From Streptococcus sp. SPS1 (GTDB lineage: Bacteria; Bacillota; Bacilli; Lactobacillales; Streptococcaceae): a stretch of 64,000 nucleotides of DNA. The translations under genes were made by a program, and so were the position numbers. Of the stretch, positions 44,054 through 55,990 are shown one piece after another; positions within the stretch are counted from its first letter, which is position 1, and each line of letters opens with the position of its first letter. Location of the stretch: contig NZ_JAQFJG010000006.1 of the NCBI RefSeq assembly GCF_030439915.1, positions 58,144 to 122,143 of the forward strand. The letters are read 5' to 3'. The notes under the pieces are model-generated. The model saw only the letters and a list, made by a program, of their open reading frames with translations, did no database searches and was not told the DNA's origin.

Positions 44054-44224
44054 TTGTCTCTATTATTTATTATTTTAAATTTGTTTATCTTGTACAAGAT
44101 TTATTCTTTAAGGCGGGAGAAATCGAAATACTTGATTTATACGGCCTATATCATATTTGGGGTAAATGTACTATATGGTATTCAATGGTTATTAAAAGAA
44201 CTGGTTTCAAAGATTTCCACTTAA
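44054..44224 (+). CDS. Small hypothetical membrane protein, TTG start
   Basis: A 56-residue ORF: an N-terminal helix (LSLLFIILNLFILYKIYSLR), a basic patch RREKSK, then a second helix (YTAYIIFGVNVLYGIQWLL). GGAGG lies 8 bases before the TTG. Positive-inside pattern and clean RBS argue that it is real. A longer frame from 44041 overlaps it out of phase and looks like a shadow. Confidence 0.6.
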   Translation: MSLLFIILNLFILYKIYSLRREKSKYLIYTAYIIFGVNVLYGIQWLLKELVSKIST

Positions 44225-44257
44225 TGTGTATAGAAACTCCAGTGATTTTTGCATAAC

Positions 44258-44304
44258 AAAACGCATAAGATTAAGGTTTTTGAGTACCTGTTCTTATGCG
44301 TTTT
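44258..44304. terminator. Bidirectional terminator before rlmA
   Basis: Perfect 13-bp arms AAAACGCATAAGA (44258-44270) and TCTTATGCGTTTT (44292-44304) between convergent genes. Confidence 0.85.
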
Positions 44305-44353
44305 CGTAATATTGAAGATTCTCAGTAAGTTTTCTACTTTTGGGAAGTCTAGT

Positions 44354-45202
44354 TTAGAATGCTTTCCCAACCAAAATCTCTGCTTCAATGGTAATCTCTG
44401 TCAAGTCGCTCCAGTCAATCTTGCTCTGGTCAACGTGAAAGAGGAGAGGGGTCATGCTGAGTAGGGCTTGAAGTTGCTCTGATGTGATAGTCTTAGTCAG
44501 AGAGGCAGTTTGACTAGATAGGATGGTAAAGTGTTCTTGGAAATGATTTTTGATACCTTGATTAGAATAATCCTTGTTTGTCAGCTGGTTCTGTACCTTC
44601 TGACGGATTTCTTTGAGGTGATTTTTAGTTGGAATAACCTTTATTAAGATGCCGTCTTTGGATAAAACGCGACGAAATTCTCCATAGTTGGCAGGTGAGA
44701 AGATATCAAACAGGATATCCATGCTAGCGTCTTTTATAGGAAGACGAGCCAAGTCACCTACAAACCAATTGACTGCCCAGTTGGGTTCGCTCTTGGCAGC
44801 GATTTGGACGGAATCTTTGGAAATATCAAAGGCATAGAAGGTTTTTTCAGGGTGATTTTCTTGAAGTTTACGAGAATAAAATCCTTCGCCACAACCAATA
44901 TCCAAGATTGTGGTGCTAGTTTCTGAATTTGCTAACAAGTCAGATACAGCATCTAAAATAGCTTGGTAAAAGCCGGCTTCTAGGATTTGTTGACGGTTTT
45001 GAAAATTTTCCTTGTCGTAGTTGGTAGATTGCTTGATTTGAGGAGCTAGATTGACATAGCCGAATTTTGCCAAGTCAAAAGAATGGCGATTGTTGCATTT
45101 GAGACTGCTCTCTACCAGAGTCAGATTTTCTTGACAGATAGGACAGGCAAAGGCAGTCGCAGAAGCAAAACGCTGAAGTTTAGGTTTGAGATTTGTATTC
45201 AT
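44354..45202 (-). CDS. rlmA: 23S rRNA (guanine-N1) methyltransferase RlmA
   Basis: A 282-residue SAM-dependent enzyme. The N-terminal zinc finger has CPIC (about C20, C23) and KCNNRHSFD, and the SAM motif is ILDIGCGEGFYSRKL (about residue 100). Gram-positive RlmA(II) methylates G748 in the macrolide-binding tunnel; in pneumococci this affects telithromycin. Promoter spacing suggests a leaderless mRNA; there is no Shine-Dalgarno. Confidence 0.92.
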   Translation of the reverse strand: MNTNLKPKLQRFASATAFACPICQENLTLVESSLKCNNRHSFDLAKFGYVNLAPQIKQSTNYDKENFQNRQQILEAGFYQAILDAVSDLLANSETSTTILDIGCGEGFYSRKLQENHPEKTFYAFDISKDSVQIAAKSEPNWAVNWFVGDLARLPIKDASMDILFDIFSPANYGEFRRVLSKDGILIKVIPTKNHLKEIRQKVQNQLTNKDYSNQGIKNHFQEHFTILSSQTASLTKTITSEQLQALLSMTPLLFHVDQSKIDWSDLTEITIEAEILVGKAF

Positions 45203-45208
45203 AGTTTA

Positions 45209-45237
45209 AGTGTATCAAAAGAGGCAAATGAAAGCAA
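45209..45237 (-). promoter_or_regulatory. rlmA: rlmA promoter, probably giving a leaderless mRNA
   Basis: Minus strand TTGCTT (45237-45232), 17-bp spacer ending TGA, TACACT (45214-45209). Six bases then the ATG at 45202, the same spacing as trkH and the DMT gene. Confidence 0.7.
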
Positions 45238-45352
45238 CTTTAGGATGATTTGTAATAGAATTAAATAGTAGTATAATTACTTTTCAAAGTACCAAAATTA
45301 AATTGCTTTTATATCCAAAATGCTATATAATAATGATAAGGAGGAAATAAGT

Positions 45353-45631
45353 ATGTTAAAAGAAGTATTAACCGTTGCAAAAGTTGCGAAAAAATCATCA
45401 CTCTTTTTGGGTGGTGTCGCATTTGGTACCCTTGGTTTGAAAATCTTGGCAAGTAAGGAAGCTAAAAAAGGTTATTCTAAAGCTTTGGCTAAGGCTTACA
45501 AGTTGAAAGACGGGCTAGATGCATCTGTTTCTGTTGTGAAGCAACATGGAGACGATGTCTTGCAAGATGCCAAATATTTGTATGAGCAAGAGAAAAAAGA
45601 AGAGCAATTAGATAGCCTTATAGGAGAATAA
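45353..45631 (+). CDS. DUF6110-like small protein linked to P-type ATPase
   Basis: A 92-residue protein with one N-terminal hydrophobic helix (SSLFLGGVAFGTLGLKILA) and a lysine-rich helical tail (KAYKLKDGLDASVSVVKQHG). AAGGAGG precedes the start at 45353; the frame could extend upstream without RBS. The ATPase gene follows after 1 base; such pairs recur in Firmicutes, suggesting a partner or chaperone role, unproven. Confidence 0.85.
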   Translation: MLKEVLTVAKVAKKSSLFLGGVAFGTLGLKILASKEAKKGYSKALAKAYKLKDGLDASVSVVKQHGDDVLQDAKYLYEQEKKEEQLDSLIGE

Positions 45632-45632
45632 T

Positions 45633-47696
45633 ATGTCTTTTAAAGTGCTACATAGAGGATACCAACATATCCGACTATCATCTTCTTTTTCGCTCACCTT
45701 GGATATTCAAGACTATCTTCGTTCCTTGGCGAGAGATGAAAAGGGGATTGAGTCTATCCAGTTTTACATGGATCAACAGCACTTTACTCTACGCATAAAA
45801 GAAGGCTTTTCTGTATTAGATAATGCAGAAGCCTTTTTAAAAAGAATTGATAAAGGGAAAGTTTCTGAGTTGATGACTCTTCCCATTCGTAGAGAAGAGA
45901 GTGCTTATTCTATTGTTTCAGGTGCAGCGATTAAGCGTGTGCTTTTTCGTAGTTTTGTGCCGTATCCTATTCGCTATATATGGACTTGTTATCAGGCTTT
46001 GGGCTATGTTAAAGAAGCCTATCAAACACTAGCGCGTAAGGAACTAACGATGGAGGTCTTGGACTGTTCGGCGATTTTATTGTCCTTGTTCATGAACCAA
46101 TCCAAGACGGCTAGCAATATCATGTTTATGCTTGATTTGGGGAATCATTTAGATCAGTGGTCCTTGAAAAAAACTGCAACAGATTTAGAACAAAGCCTTC
46201 TTGCAAAAGAGAGCGATGTATTCTTAGTGCAGGGCGATACGGTTGTTAGTATCAAGAGTTCCGATGTTCAAATAGGAGATGTCTTGGTCCTATCTCAAGG
46301 AAATGAAATTCTGTTTGATGGACAAGTAGTTTCAGGTTTAGGTATGGTCAACGAAAGCTCCTTGACGGGAGAGAGTTTTCCAGTTGAAAAAAGAGAGTCT
46401 GATTTGGTTTGTGCAAATACAGTATTAGAAACTGGAGAGTTACGCATTCGTGTAACCGATAATCAGATGAACAGCCGTATTTTACAGCTGATTGAGTTGA
46501 TGAAGAAATCTGAAGAAAATAAGAAAACGAAACAACGCTATTTCATCAAAATGGCGGACAAGGTCGTCAAATATAATTTCTTGGGTGCTGGTCTGACTTA
46601 CCTATTAACAGGTTCCTTCTCTAAAGCGATCTCCTTCCTATTGGTCGATTTCTCCTGCGCTTTGAAAATTTCTACTCCTGTAGCTTATTTGACAGCTATC
46701 AAGGAGGGGTTGAATCGTGAAATGGTGATTAAGGATGGAGATGTTCTGGAGAAATACCTGGAAGTTGATACTTTCTTGTTTGATAAGACGGGAACAATCA
46801 CAACTAGCTATCCTATAGTTGAAAAGGTGTTACCTTTTGGGGACTATAGTGAGGAAGATATCCTCAGAATCAGTGCCTGTCTTGAGGAACACATTTATCA
46901 TCCTATCGCTAATGCCATCGTCAAGCAAGCTGAGATAGAGGGAATTGAACATGAGGAAATGCATGGGAAACTCCAATATATCGCAAGCAAGGGAATTAAG
47001 TCCCATATCGATGGGCAACCAGTTCTTATTGGAAATTATGTCTTGATGCAGGATGAGCAAATTCATATCAGTTCGGAGCAACATGCTTTAATTGAAGAGT
47101 ACAAGAGTCACTACAATCTCTTATTCTTGGCTTATCAGAATGAATTGATTGGAATGTTCTGCATTCATACTCCTTTGAGAAAAGAAGCAAAAGCAGCCTT
47201 GGAGAAACTTAAGGCACAAGGGAAAAAATTGATTCTGGCAACAGGGGACACCTTGGTTAGAACAGAGGAATTAGTCAAAGATTTGCCCTTTGATCAGGTC
47301 TATACAGACTTGAAACCTGATGGGAAATTTGAGTTAGTAGAGGAACTGCAGAAAGCAGGTCACACTATTTTGATGGTTGGAGATGGATTGAATGACTCAG
47401 CGGCTCTAACCCTATCAGATATCGGTGTGGTGATGAATGAGAGTGCAGATATTTCTAAGCAGATGAGTGATATCTTATTGTTAGATAATCGCTTGGATTT
47501 CTTCCAAGAATTGGATTGGCTATCATCATCTTTGCAAACACTCATCAAGAAGAATATTCAAGATACCGTTGTCGTAAATAGTAGTTTGATTGGCTTTGGC
47601 TTGTTTAATTGGCTCAGTCCTTCAAACCTCTCTATCCTACATAATCTAACAACCTTACGCATTGTACTGCGTAGCCTGTCTATTAAGGCTAGATAG
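45633..47696 (+). CDS. P-type ATPase, P1B-like with degenerate CPC motif
   Basis: A 687-residue membrane ATPase. Actuator NESSLTGESFPVEK (about 235), phosphorylation site FDKTGTITTSYP (D384), hinge MVGDGLNDSAALTLSD (about 583). HPIANAIV gives the P1B-type HP dipeptide. However, the ion-site motif reads VDFSCALKISTPVAY (C342), where heavy-metal pumps have CPC; the proline and first cysteine are missing. N-terminal 130 residues look like degenerate HMA domains without CxxC. Cation unknown. Confidence 0.88.
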   Translation: MSFKVLHRGYQHIRLSSSFSLTLDIQDYLRSLARDEKGIESIQFYMDQQHFTLRIKEGFSVLDNAEAFLKRIDKGKVSELMTLPIRREESAYSIVSGAAIKRVLFRSFVPYPIRYIWTCYQALGYVKEAYQTLARKELTMEVLDCSAILLSLFMNQSKTASNIMFMLDLGNHLDQWSLKKTATDLEQSLLAKESDVFLVQGDTVVSIKSSDVQIGDVLVLSQGNEILFDGQVVSGLGMVNESSLTGESFPVEKRESDLVCANTVLETGELRIRVTDNQMNSRILQLIELMKKSEENKKTKQRYFIKMADKVVKYNFLGAGLTYLLTGSFSKAISFLLVDFSCALKISTPVAYLTAIKEGLNREMVIKDGDVLEKYLEVDTFLFDKTGTITTSYPIVEKVLPFGDYSEEDILRISACLEEHIYHPIANAIVKQAEIEGIEHEEMHGKLQYIASKGIKSHIDGQPVLIGNYVLMQDEQIHISSEQHALIEEYKSHYNLLFLAYQNELIGMFCIHTPLRKEAKAALEKLKAQGKKLILATGDTLVRTEELVKDLPFDQVYTDLKPDGKFELVEELQKAGHTILMVGDGLNDSAALTLSDIGVVMNESADISKQMSDILLLDNRLDFFQELDWLSSSLQTLIKKNIQDTVVVNSSLIGFGLFNWLSPSNLSILHNLTTLRIVLRSLSIKAR

Positions 47697-47715
47697 ATGT
47701 GCTTATCAACAACAA

Positions 47716-47750
47716 AAAGGAGTTACCTTTCTCGAGGGTAACTCCTTTGT
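47716..47750. terminator. Bidirectional terminator between P-type ATPase gene and tyrS
   Basis: AAAGGAGTTACC (47716-47727) and GGTAACTCCTTT (47737-47748) are perfect arms between convergent genes. Confidence 0.87.
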
Positions 47751-47772
47751 TTATAGGTAAATGTTGAACAAT

Positions 47773-49029
47773 TTAGTAAGTCAATACAAAGTATTTCTTC
47801 TTACCACGACGGATAACAGTCAGTTCGTTCTCTAACTTATCAGCGTCACTCAAGACATAGTCAAGGTCTTGGATGCGGTCACCGTTGACGTAGATAGCTC
47901 CATTTTGGACATCTTCACGGGCTTGGCGTTTTGAGTTAACCACACCAGATGACACGAGCAGTTCTACGATATTGTGGTTTTCGTCTGCCTGTACTTGGTA
48001 GTTTGGTACACCACGAAGTCCTTGTTTGAGCTCTTTGACAGAAAGGTTTTTGATGTTTCCTGCAAAGAGTTGCTCAGTGATGTTGAGGGCTTCTTTGTAG
48101 GCTTCTTCGCCGTGAACAAGTGTGACAACTTCACGAGCCAAGACTTTTTGAGCCAAGCGTTCGTGTGGAGCCGATTCAAATTGTTTGCGGATGTCTTCAA
48201 TCTCATCAAGTGACAAGAAAGTAAAGATTTTCAAGAAGCGAACAGCGTCAGCGTCCATAACGTTCATCCAGAATTGGTACATTTCGTATGGAGAAGTCTT
48301 TTCAGGATTGAGCCAAACTGCGTTTCCTTCTGATTTACCAAATTTCTTACCAGTTGCATCTGTAATCAGTGGAACAGTGATAACGTGGCCTGTCTTGTCA
48401 GCCTTACGACGAAGCAATTCAGTACCAGCTGTCATATTTCCCCATTGGTCAGAACCACCGATTTGAAGCGTTACGTTGTGGTCTTGGTTAAGAACGAAGA
48501 AGTCGTACCCTTGCATGATTTGGTAAGCGAACTCAGTGTAAGAAATCCCTGTTTCAATCCGTTTTTTCACAGACTCCTTACTCATCATGTAGTTGACAGT
48601 GAAGTATTTTCCGATATCACGGAGGAAGTCAATGAAGCTGATGCTGCCAAACCAGTCGTAGTTGTTGACCATGACAGCTTTATTTTTACCATTTTCAAAG
48701 TCAAGAAAACGAGAAAGTTGTCCTTGGATAGACTTGACCCAGCCATCTACTGTGTCTTTTGTTTGGAGACTACGTTCAGCATCTTTGAAGGACGGATCTC
48801 CGATGAGACCTGTAGCACCGCCAACGAGCGCATAAGGTTTGTGACCTGCTAGTTGCAAGCGACGACTTGTCAAGATTGCGACAAGGTGGCCTAGGTGAAG
48901 GCTGTCAGCAGTTGGATCGTAGCCAGTATAATAAGAAACTTGACCTTCTTCTAGGGCTTTACGCAAAGCTTCTTCATCAGTCGTTTGAAAAATCAAACCA
49001 CGCTCTTTTAGCTCATCAAAAATGTGCAT
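47773..49029 (-). CDS. tyrS: Tyrosyl-tRNA synthetase
   Basis: A 418-residue class I enzyme of the TyrRS-A/TyrS type. HIGH-like HLGHL (about residue 48), tyrosine pocket [20 protein letters not shown]-like KFGKSEG (about 230), and a C-terminal S4 RNA-binding domain (about 350-410). No T-box precedes it, unlike in Bacillus. Confidence 0.97.
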   Translation of the reverse strand: MHIFDELKERGLIFQTTDEEALRKALEEGQVSYYTGYDPTADSLHLGHLVAILTSRRLQLAGHKPYALVGGATGLIGDPSFKDAERSLQTKDTVDGWVKSIQGQLSRFLDFENGKNKAVMVNNYDWFGSISFIDFLRDIGKYFTVNYMMSKESVKKRIETGISYTEFAYQIMQGYDFFVLNQDHNVTLQIGGSDQWGNMTAGTELLRRKADKTGHVITVPLITDATGKKFGKSEGNAVWLNPEKTSPYEMYQFWMNVMDADAVRFLKIFTFLSLDEIEDIRKQFESAPHERLAQKVLAREVVTLVHGEEAYKEALNITEQLFAGNIKNLSVKELKQGLRGVPNYQVQADENHNIVELLVSSGVVNSKRQAREDVQNGAIYVNGDRIQDLDYVLSDADKLENELTVIRRGKKKYFVLTY

Positions 49030-49128
49030 GTGTCTTTTCTCCTTTTTAAAATTATTGTTTCTAACTATTGTATCACAAACTTGGGCAATAGCCTAGCAGA
49101 ATAGGGAAGAAAGTGGCTATTTTATTGA

Positions 49129-51630
<2,502 letters not shown>

Positions 51631-51652
51631 GTTCTATAAACTGTGCTAAATG

Positions 51653-51684
51653 AAGTGGCTAATCAATTGATTGCCACTTTTTTC
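51653..51684 (+). terminator. pbp1b terminator
   Basis: AAGTGGC (51653-51659) and GCCACTT (51673-51679) with inner palindrome AATCAATTGATT, then TTTTT. Confidence 0.87.
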
Positions 51685-51697
51685 TTTTTTCCTTTCG

Positions 51698-51706
51698 TGT
51701 TACAAT
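51698..51706 (+). promoter_or_regulatory. DMT gene promoter, probably giving a leaderless mRNA
   Basis: Extended -10 TGTTACAAT ends at 51706 and six bases (AAAGGT) precede the ATG at 51713. Confidence 0.6.
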
Positions 51707-51712
51707 AAAGGT

Positions 51713-52624
51713 ATGAATCAGTATCAGAAAAAGATTGTTAAAGGAACCATTTATTCGCTTCTATCCGGTTTAATATGGGGAATCTGTGGAATTTTAGGAG
51801 AATATTTCTTTACTCATTATCAAGTGTCCTCTGGCTGGATTACCTCTATGCGTTTGACACTGGCAGGGAGTCTTGTGCTCATTTGGTCAGCAATACAATT
51901 AAAATCGCAAGTGTTAGATATCTGGCGAGACAAGAAAAATTACCTTCCCTTTCTAGCATATGCTATTTTAGGGATTTTTTCAGTTCAGTATTTTTTCTAT
52001 CTCTGTGTAGAATACTCAAATGCAGCGACAGCAACTATTTTACAGTTTATTAGCCCTGTCTTTATCCTCTTTTACAATCGCTTGGTTTATCAAAAACGAG
52101 CGTCAAAAAGTGCTATTTTCTATGTTTTGATTGCCATGCTGGGCGTGTGCTTGATGGCGACAAAAGGCGATCTCTCTCAGTTATCCATGACGCCACTAGC
52201 CCTTATAACAGGTCTGTTGAGTGCCATGGGGGTCATGTTTAATGTTATCTTGCCCCAACCTTTCGCGAAGCGCTATGGTTTTGTACCCACGGTTGGGTGG
52301 GGGATGATTTTGGCAGGTTTGTTTAGCAATGTCCTTTCGCCGGTTTATCAGCTTTCCTTTACTCCGGATATTTGGAGTATTTTGATTTGTCTCATTATCG
52401 CTTTTTTCGGGACGGCTTTTGCCTTTTTCATTTCCATGAAGGCTGTGTCTTTGGTTTCTCCCTTGGTGGTTTCCGTTATCAGTGCCAGTGAACCTCTCTC
52501 TTCTGCCCTTTTGAGTGTTTTGTTTTTAGGATTGGTAGTGGATTGGTCCCTTCTTCTAGCTATGGCCTTGATTATTTTGCCCATGATTTTCCTATCGATA
52601 GAAGAAGCGAAAGAAAGTAAATAA
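51713..52624 (+). CDS. EamA/DMT family transporter
   Basis: A 303-residue protein with ten hydrophobic segments in two EamA repeats (about 5-145 and 155-300), for example GTIYSLLSGLIWGICGILGE and VVSVISASEPLSSALLSVLF. Substrate unknown. The start at 51713 is preferred over an upstream in-frame ATG at 51671, which lies inside the pbp1b terminator. AAAGG is present but may be outside the transcript. Confidence 0.88.
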   Translation: MNQYQKKIVKGTIYSLLSGLIWGICGILGEYFFTHYQVSSGWITSMRLTLAGSLVLIWSAIQLKSQVLDIWRDKKNYLPFLAYAILGIFSVQYFFYLCVEYSNAATATILQFISPVFILFYNRLVYQKRASKSAIFYVLIAMLGVCLMATKGDLSQLSMTPLALITGLLSAMGVMFNVILPQPFAKRYGFVPTVGWGMILAGLFSNVLSPVYQLSFTPDIWSILICLIIAFFGTAFAFFISMKAVSLVSPLVVSVISASEPLSSALLSVLFLGLVVDWSLLLAMALIILPMIFLSIEEAKESK

Positions 52625-52650
52625 AAAGTCTTTTCTTAATTCTAAAAGTG

Positions 52651-52664
52651 TGCTATACTAGAAT
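52651..52664 (+). promoter_or_regulatory. Promoter of candidate sRNA
   Basis: Extended -10 TGCTATACT (TATACT 52654-52659), with an overlapping TAGAAT (52659-52664); -35 weak. Confidence 0.6.
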
Positions 52665-52666
52665 AG

Positions 52667-52820
52667 TCAATAAAACACGGGGAGATAGTTGTGAAGAGTG
52701 TTTTTAGGTTGTATCGGTAGGGGCTTGCTTTTACCGACAGCACGTTTTATCTCACATCCCTAAAAATCATACCTAAAAACAAACAAAAAGGCTTCAAATT
52801 TGAGGCCTTTTTTGGTAGAA
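52667..52820 (+). ncRNA. Structured candidate small RNA or leader upstream of dapH
   Basis: About 150 nt between a promoter and a rho-independent terminator. Hairpin TCGGTA/TACCGA (52714-52737). ATAAAAC (52670-52676) can pair with GTTTTAT (52744-52750), and GTTTTTAGGT (52700-52709) pairs perfectly with ACCTAAAAAC (52771-52780); the two helices cross, so they are alternatives or a pseudoknot. A nine-codon ORF (GTG 52691 to TAG 52720) with GGAG upstream lies inside. Not recognised as a known class. Confidence 0.65.
52784..52815 (+). terminator. Terminator of candidate sRNA
   Basis: AAAAAGGCTTCAAA pairs with TTTGAGGCCTTTTTT with one mismatch, T-run follows. Confidence 0.82.
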
Positions 52821-52852
52821 TAGTTATCATTATAAAGAATGAGAGGTCTTTT

Positions 52853-53551
52853 ATGACTGCTACAAAAATGAATGCTCAAGAAATTATCCAATTTATCGCC
52901 AATGCTGAGAAGAAGACCAGTGTTAAAGTAACCTTTGAGGGACAACTAGCGACTGCTGTACCTAGCTCTGTTGTTAAACTAGGGAATGTCCTATTCGGAG
53001 ACTGGAAGGACGTGGCTCCTCTTCTTGATGGTTTGGTCGAAAATCAAGACTATGTTGTTGAGCAAGATGCTCGTAATTCTGCAGTTCCTTTGCTAGATAA
53101 ACGTGCTATCAACGCTCGTATCGAGCCAGGTGCTATTATTCGTGATCAGGTTGAAATTGGTGACAATGCTGTTATCATGATGGGAGCAGTTATCAATATC
53201 GGTGCTGAAATCGGGGCAGGAACTATGATTGACATGGGGGCTATCCTTGGTGGTCGTGCTATCGTTGGGAAAAACAGTCACGTTGGTGCAGGTGCCGTTC
53301 TTGCAGGTGTGATTGAGCCAGCTAGCGCAGAACCAGTCCGTGTAGGAGACAATGTTCTCATCGGTGCCAATGCAGTGGTTATCGAAGGAGTCCAAATCGG
53401 TAGTGGCTCAGTTGTCGCAGCAGGAGCTATTGTTACACAAGATGTCCCAGAAAACGTGGTAGTAGCAGGTGTTCCAGCTCGTATTATCAAAGAGATTGAT
53501 GCCCAAACCCAACAAAAAACAGCGCTAGAGGATGCGCTTCGTACCTTGTAA
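52853..53551 (+). CDS. dapH: Tetrahydrodipicolinate N-acetyltransferase
   Basis: A 232-residue enzyme of lysine/diaminopimelate biosynthesis by the acetyl route. N-terminal helical domain (1-80), then hexapeptide left-handed beta-helix ([39 protein letters not shown]). Uses acetyl-CoA. It has its own extended -10 (TGGTAGAAT) after the sRNA terminator. The deacetylase of the pathway is encoded next. Confidence 0.96.
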   Translation: MTATKMNAQEIIQFIANAEKKTSVKVTFEGQLATAVPSSVVKLGNVLFGDWKDVAPLLDGLVENQDYVVEQDARNSAVPLLDKRAINARIEPGAIIRDQVEIGDNAVIMMGAVINIGAEIGAGTMIDMGAILGGRAIVGKNSHVGAGAVLAGVIEPASAEPVRVGDNVLIGANAVVIEGVQIGSGSVVAAGAIVTQDVPENVVVAGVPARIIKEIDAQTQQKTALEDALRTL

Positions 53552-53567
53552 TTTGTAAAAGAAAAAT

Positions 53568-53600
53568 AGAGGCGGAACTCTTCTTCCAGCCTCTTTCTGC
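53568..53600 (+). terminator. Weak terminator or attenuator after dapH
   Basis: AGAGGC (53568-53573) and GCCTCT (53589-53594), then TTTC; six base pairs only, so read-through is likely. Confidence 0.6.
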
Positions 53601-53619
53601 TATATAGGAGGACAGACAG

Positions 53620-54750
53620 ATGTTAGATTTGATTCAGACTAGACGAGATTTGCACCAGATTCCAGAGATTGGCTTGGAGGAGTTCAAGACTCATGCTTAT
53701 TTGTTAAATGTGATTGAAAAATTGACTGCGAGCAAGGATTTTGCCCAAGTTTGTACTTGGCGGACAGGTATTTTTGTTTATTTGCAGGGAAGTCAGCCAG
53801 AGCGGACCATTGGTTGGAGGACAGACATTGATGGCCTGCCTATCGTCGAACAAACAGGACTTCCTTTCGCTTCTCAACATCAAGGTCGCATGCATGCTTG
53901 TGGCCATGATTTTCATATGACTATTGCCTTAGGCTGTCTAGAGCGTGCCCTTGAGGAGCAACCAAAGAACAATCTGCTCTTTCTGTTTCAACCTGCTGAA
54001 GAAAATGAAGCTGGTGGCATGCTCATGTATGAGGACGGTGCTTTTGGAGACTGGTTGCCAGACCAATTTTATGGTCTCCATGTCCGTCCAGATTTGAAGG
54101 TTGGTCAGATTGCGACTAATACTCATACACTCTTTGCAGGGACCTGTGAGGTGAAGATCCGTTTCAAAGGCAAAGGTGGCCACGCAGCTTTTCCTCATGA
54201 AGCCAATGACGCCTTGGTGGCTGCTAGTTACTTTGTGACCCAAGTACAGTCAGTTGTTAGCCGCAATGTCAACCCAATAGAGGGAGCAGTGGTGACCTTT
54301 GGTCTTTTCCAAGCCGGAACCACCAACAATGTCATCACAGATACAGCCTTTTTGCATGGAACTATTCGGGCATTGACACAGGACATGAGTCTCTTGGTGC
54401 AAAAAAGGGTCAAAACAGTTGCAGAAGGAGTTGCAGCTGCCTTTGATATGGAAGTGGAAGTGGAACTCAAGCAAGGTGGATACCTACCTGTTGAGAACAA
54501 TCCAGCCTTAGCGCGTGAACTAATGGATTTCTTTGAAGAGAAAGAGGGAATTGAGTTGATTGATATCGAGCCTGCTATGACAGGTGAAGACTTTGGTTAT
54601 CTCCTTTCAAAAGTGGATGGCGTTATGTTTTGGCTAGGTATCGATAGTCCCTATGCCCTTCATCACCCTCAGATGAGCCCTAAGGAAGAGGCACTAGCTA
54701 TTGGGGTTGATGCGGTTTCTAGTTTCCTGAAAAAGAAGGCAGCAGAGTAG
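53620..54750 (+). CDS. N-acetyldiaminopimelate deacetylase (M20 family)
   Basis: A 376-residue metallohydrolase. Metal-site motifs [23 protein letters not shown] and PAEENEAGG; dimerisation domain about 175-290; last ligand in LHHPQM. It removes acetate from N-acetyl-LL-diaminopimelate, a later step of the same pathway as DapH. TAGGAGGACAGACAG precedes the start. Confidence 0.93.
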   Translation: MLDLIQTRRDLHQIPEIGLEEFKTHAYLLNVIEKLTASKDFAQVCTWRTGIFVYLQGSQPERTIGWRTDIDGLPIVEQTGLPFASQHQGRMHACGHDFHMTIALGCLERALEEQPKNNLLFLFQPAEENEAGGMLMYEDGAFGDWLPDQFYGLHVRPDLKVGQIATNTHTLFAGTCEVKIRFKGKGGHAAFPHEANDALVAASYFVTQVQSVVSRNVNPIEGAVVTFGLFQAGTTNNVITDTAFLHGTIRALTQDMSLLVQKRVKTVAEGVAAAFDMEVEVELKQGGYLPVENNPALARELMDFFEEKEGIELIDIEPAMTGEDFGYLLSKVDGVMFWLGIDSPYALHHPQMSPKEEALAIGVDAVSSFLKKKAAE

Positions 54751-54761
54751 AGGAATTGTCT

Positions 54762-55301
54762 ATGAAAGCAGAATTACGCAAGCAAGTCTTGCAAGAAATG
54801 AAGACTATATCTCAAGAGCAAAAACAGGCTATAGAGCAAGCTTTAACCGAGCGATTGTTACAACACCCCTTTTACCAAGAAGCCAAGGTTATTGCAACCT
54901 ATCTCTCTTTTCCTCATGAGTTTCAAACGCAGGGATTGATTGAGCAGGCGCTGAAGGATGGCAAGAAGGTTCTGATACCCAAAACCTATCCCAAGGGGCA
55001 CATGGACTTTGTGGTCTATGATCCGCAGCAGTTGGTAAAAACTTCCTTTGGCTTACTGGAACCACAGGGAGATTTGGAAGTATTGGATGCCTCTAAGATT
55101 GATTTGATTCATGTTCCGGGGCTGGCTTTTACGACAAAGGGTTATCGAATTGGCTATGGCGGAGGTTATTATGACCGCTATCTGGAACAGTTTACTGGTC
55201 ATACTTTGAGTACGGTTTATCATTATCAAGTTCAGGACTTTATCCCTGAAAAGCATGATATTCCTGTTCAGGAGGTTCTGATTGATGAAAGAAATCTTTG
55301 A
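54762..55301 (+). CDS. 5-formyltetrahydrofolate cyclo-ligase
   Basis: A 179-residue ATP-dependent enzyme returning 5-formyl-THF to the folate pool. Basic KAELRKQVLQEMK N-terminus and ATP/substrate loop GYRIGYGGGYYDRYLE (about residues 127-142). The ATG at 54762 is chosen over TTG at 54756; AGAGGAATT precedes. Ends inside the rhomboid gene. Confidence 0.94.
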   Translation: MKAELRKQVLQEMKTISQEQKQAIEQALTERLLQHPFYQEAKVIATYLSFPHEFQTQGLIEQALKDGKKVLIPKTYPKGHMDFVVYDPQQLVKTSFGLLEPQGDLEVLDASKIDLIHVPGLAFTTKGYRIGYGGGYYDRYLEQFTGHTLSTVYHYQVQDFIPEKHDIPVQEVLIDERNL

Positions 55302-55962
55302 TAGGCGTTACCCTGTGACGAGTTTCTTCCTCTTAGTGACGACCTTGGTATTTCTACTAATGTTGGTGACCACAGGAGGAAACTTTTACAGGGCAGATAC
55401 CCTATTTCGATTTGGAGCTATGTATGGGCCTGTTATTCGGCTCTTTCCCGAGCAGGTTTGGCGTCTCTTCTCTGCTATTTTTGTTCATATTGGGTGGGAG
55501 CATTTCATTGTTAATATGCTTTCGCTCTATTATCTTGGTAGGCAAGTAGAGGAGATTTTCGGATCCAAGAAGTTTTGCTTTCTCTATCTCTTATCTGGAA
55601 TGATGGGCAATCTCTTTGTTTTTGTATTTAGTCCAAAATCCTTAGCAGCAGGAGCTTCTACTTCTCTCTATGGGCTATTTGCTGCGATTATTGTTCTTCG
55701 CTATGCAACGCGTAATCCTTATATCCAGCAGTTGGGGCAATCTTATCTGACACTTTTTGTGATTAACATTATTGGAAGTGTTCTGATTCCAGGAATCAGT
55801 CTAGCAGGTCATATCGGAGGTGCAGTTGGTGGCGCATTTCTAGCAGTTATCTTTCCAGTTAGAGGAGAAAGACGGATGTATGGCGCTAGTCAGAGACTGG
55901 TAGCGTTAGTGTTGTTCGTAGGACTCGCAGTCTTACTTCTCTACAAGGGAATGGGAATGTGA
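55285..55962 (+). CDS. Rhomboid family intramembrane serine protease
   Basis: A 225-residue membrane protein with six to seven helices. Catalytic serine S125 in GASTSLYGLFAA and histidine H176 in LAGHIGGAVGG form the dyad; WEHFIVNM gives the expected HxxxN. Cleaves transmembrane segments of unknown substrates. The ATG at 55285 has AGGAGG 9 bases upstream and overlaps the cyclo-ligase gene by 17 bases. Confidence 0.94.
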   Translation: MKEIFDRRYPVTSFFLLVTTLVFLLMLVTTGGNFYRADTLFRFGAMYGPVIRLFPEQVWRLFSAIFVHIGWEHFIVNMLSLYYLGRQVEEIFGSKKFCFLYLLSGMMGNLFVFVFSPKSLAAGASTSLYGLFAAIIVLRYATRNPYIQQLGQSYLTLFVINIIGSVLIPGISLAGHIGGAVGGAFLAVIFPVRGERRMYGASQRLVALVLFVGLAVLLLYKGMGM

Positions 55963-55990
55963 CGAGCTTATAATAATAGTTGTGTAATGA

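Noticed and set aside
52667..52820. Lysine riboswitch upstream of dapH
   Set aside because: Region is shorter and has none of the conserved L-box core; it ends in a terminator followed by a separate dapH promoter.
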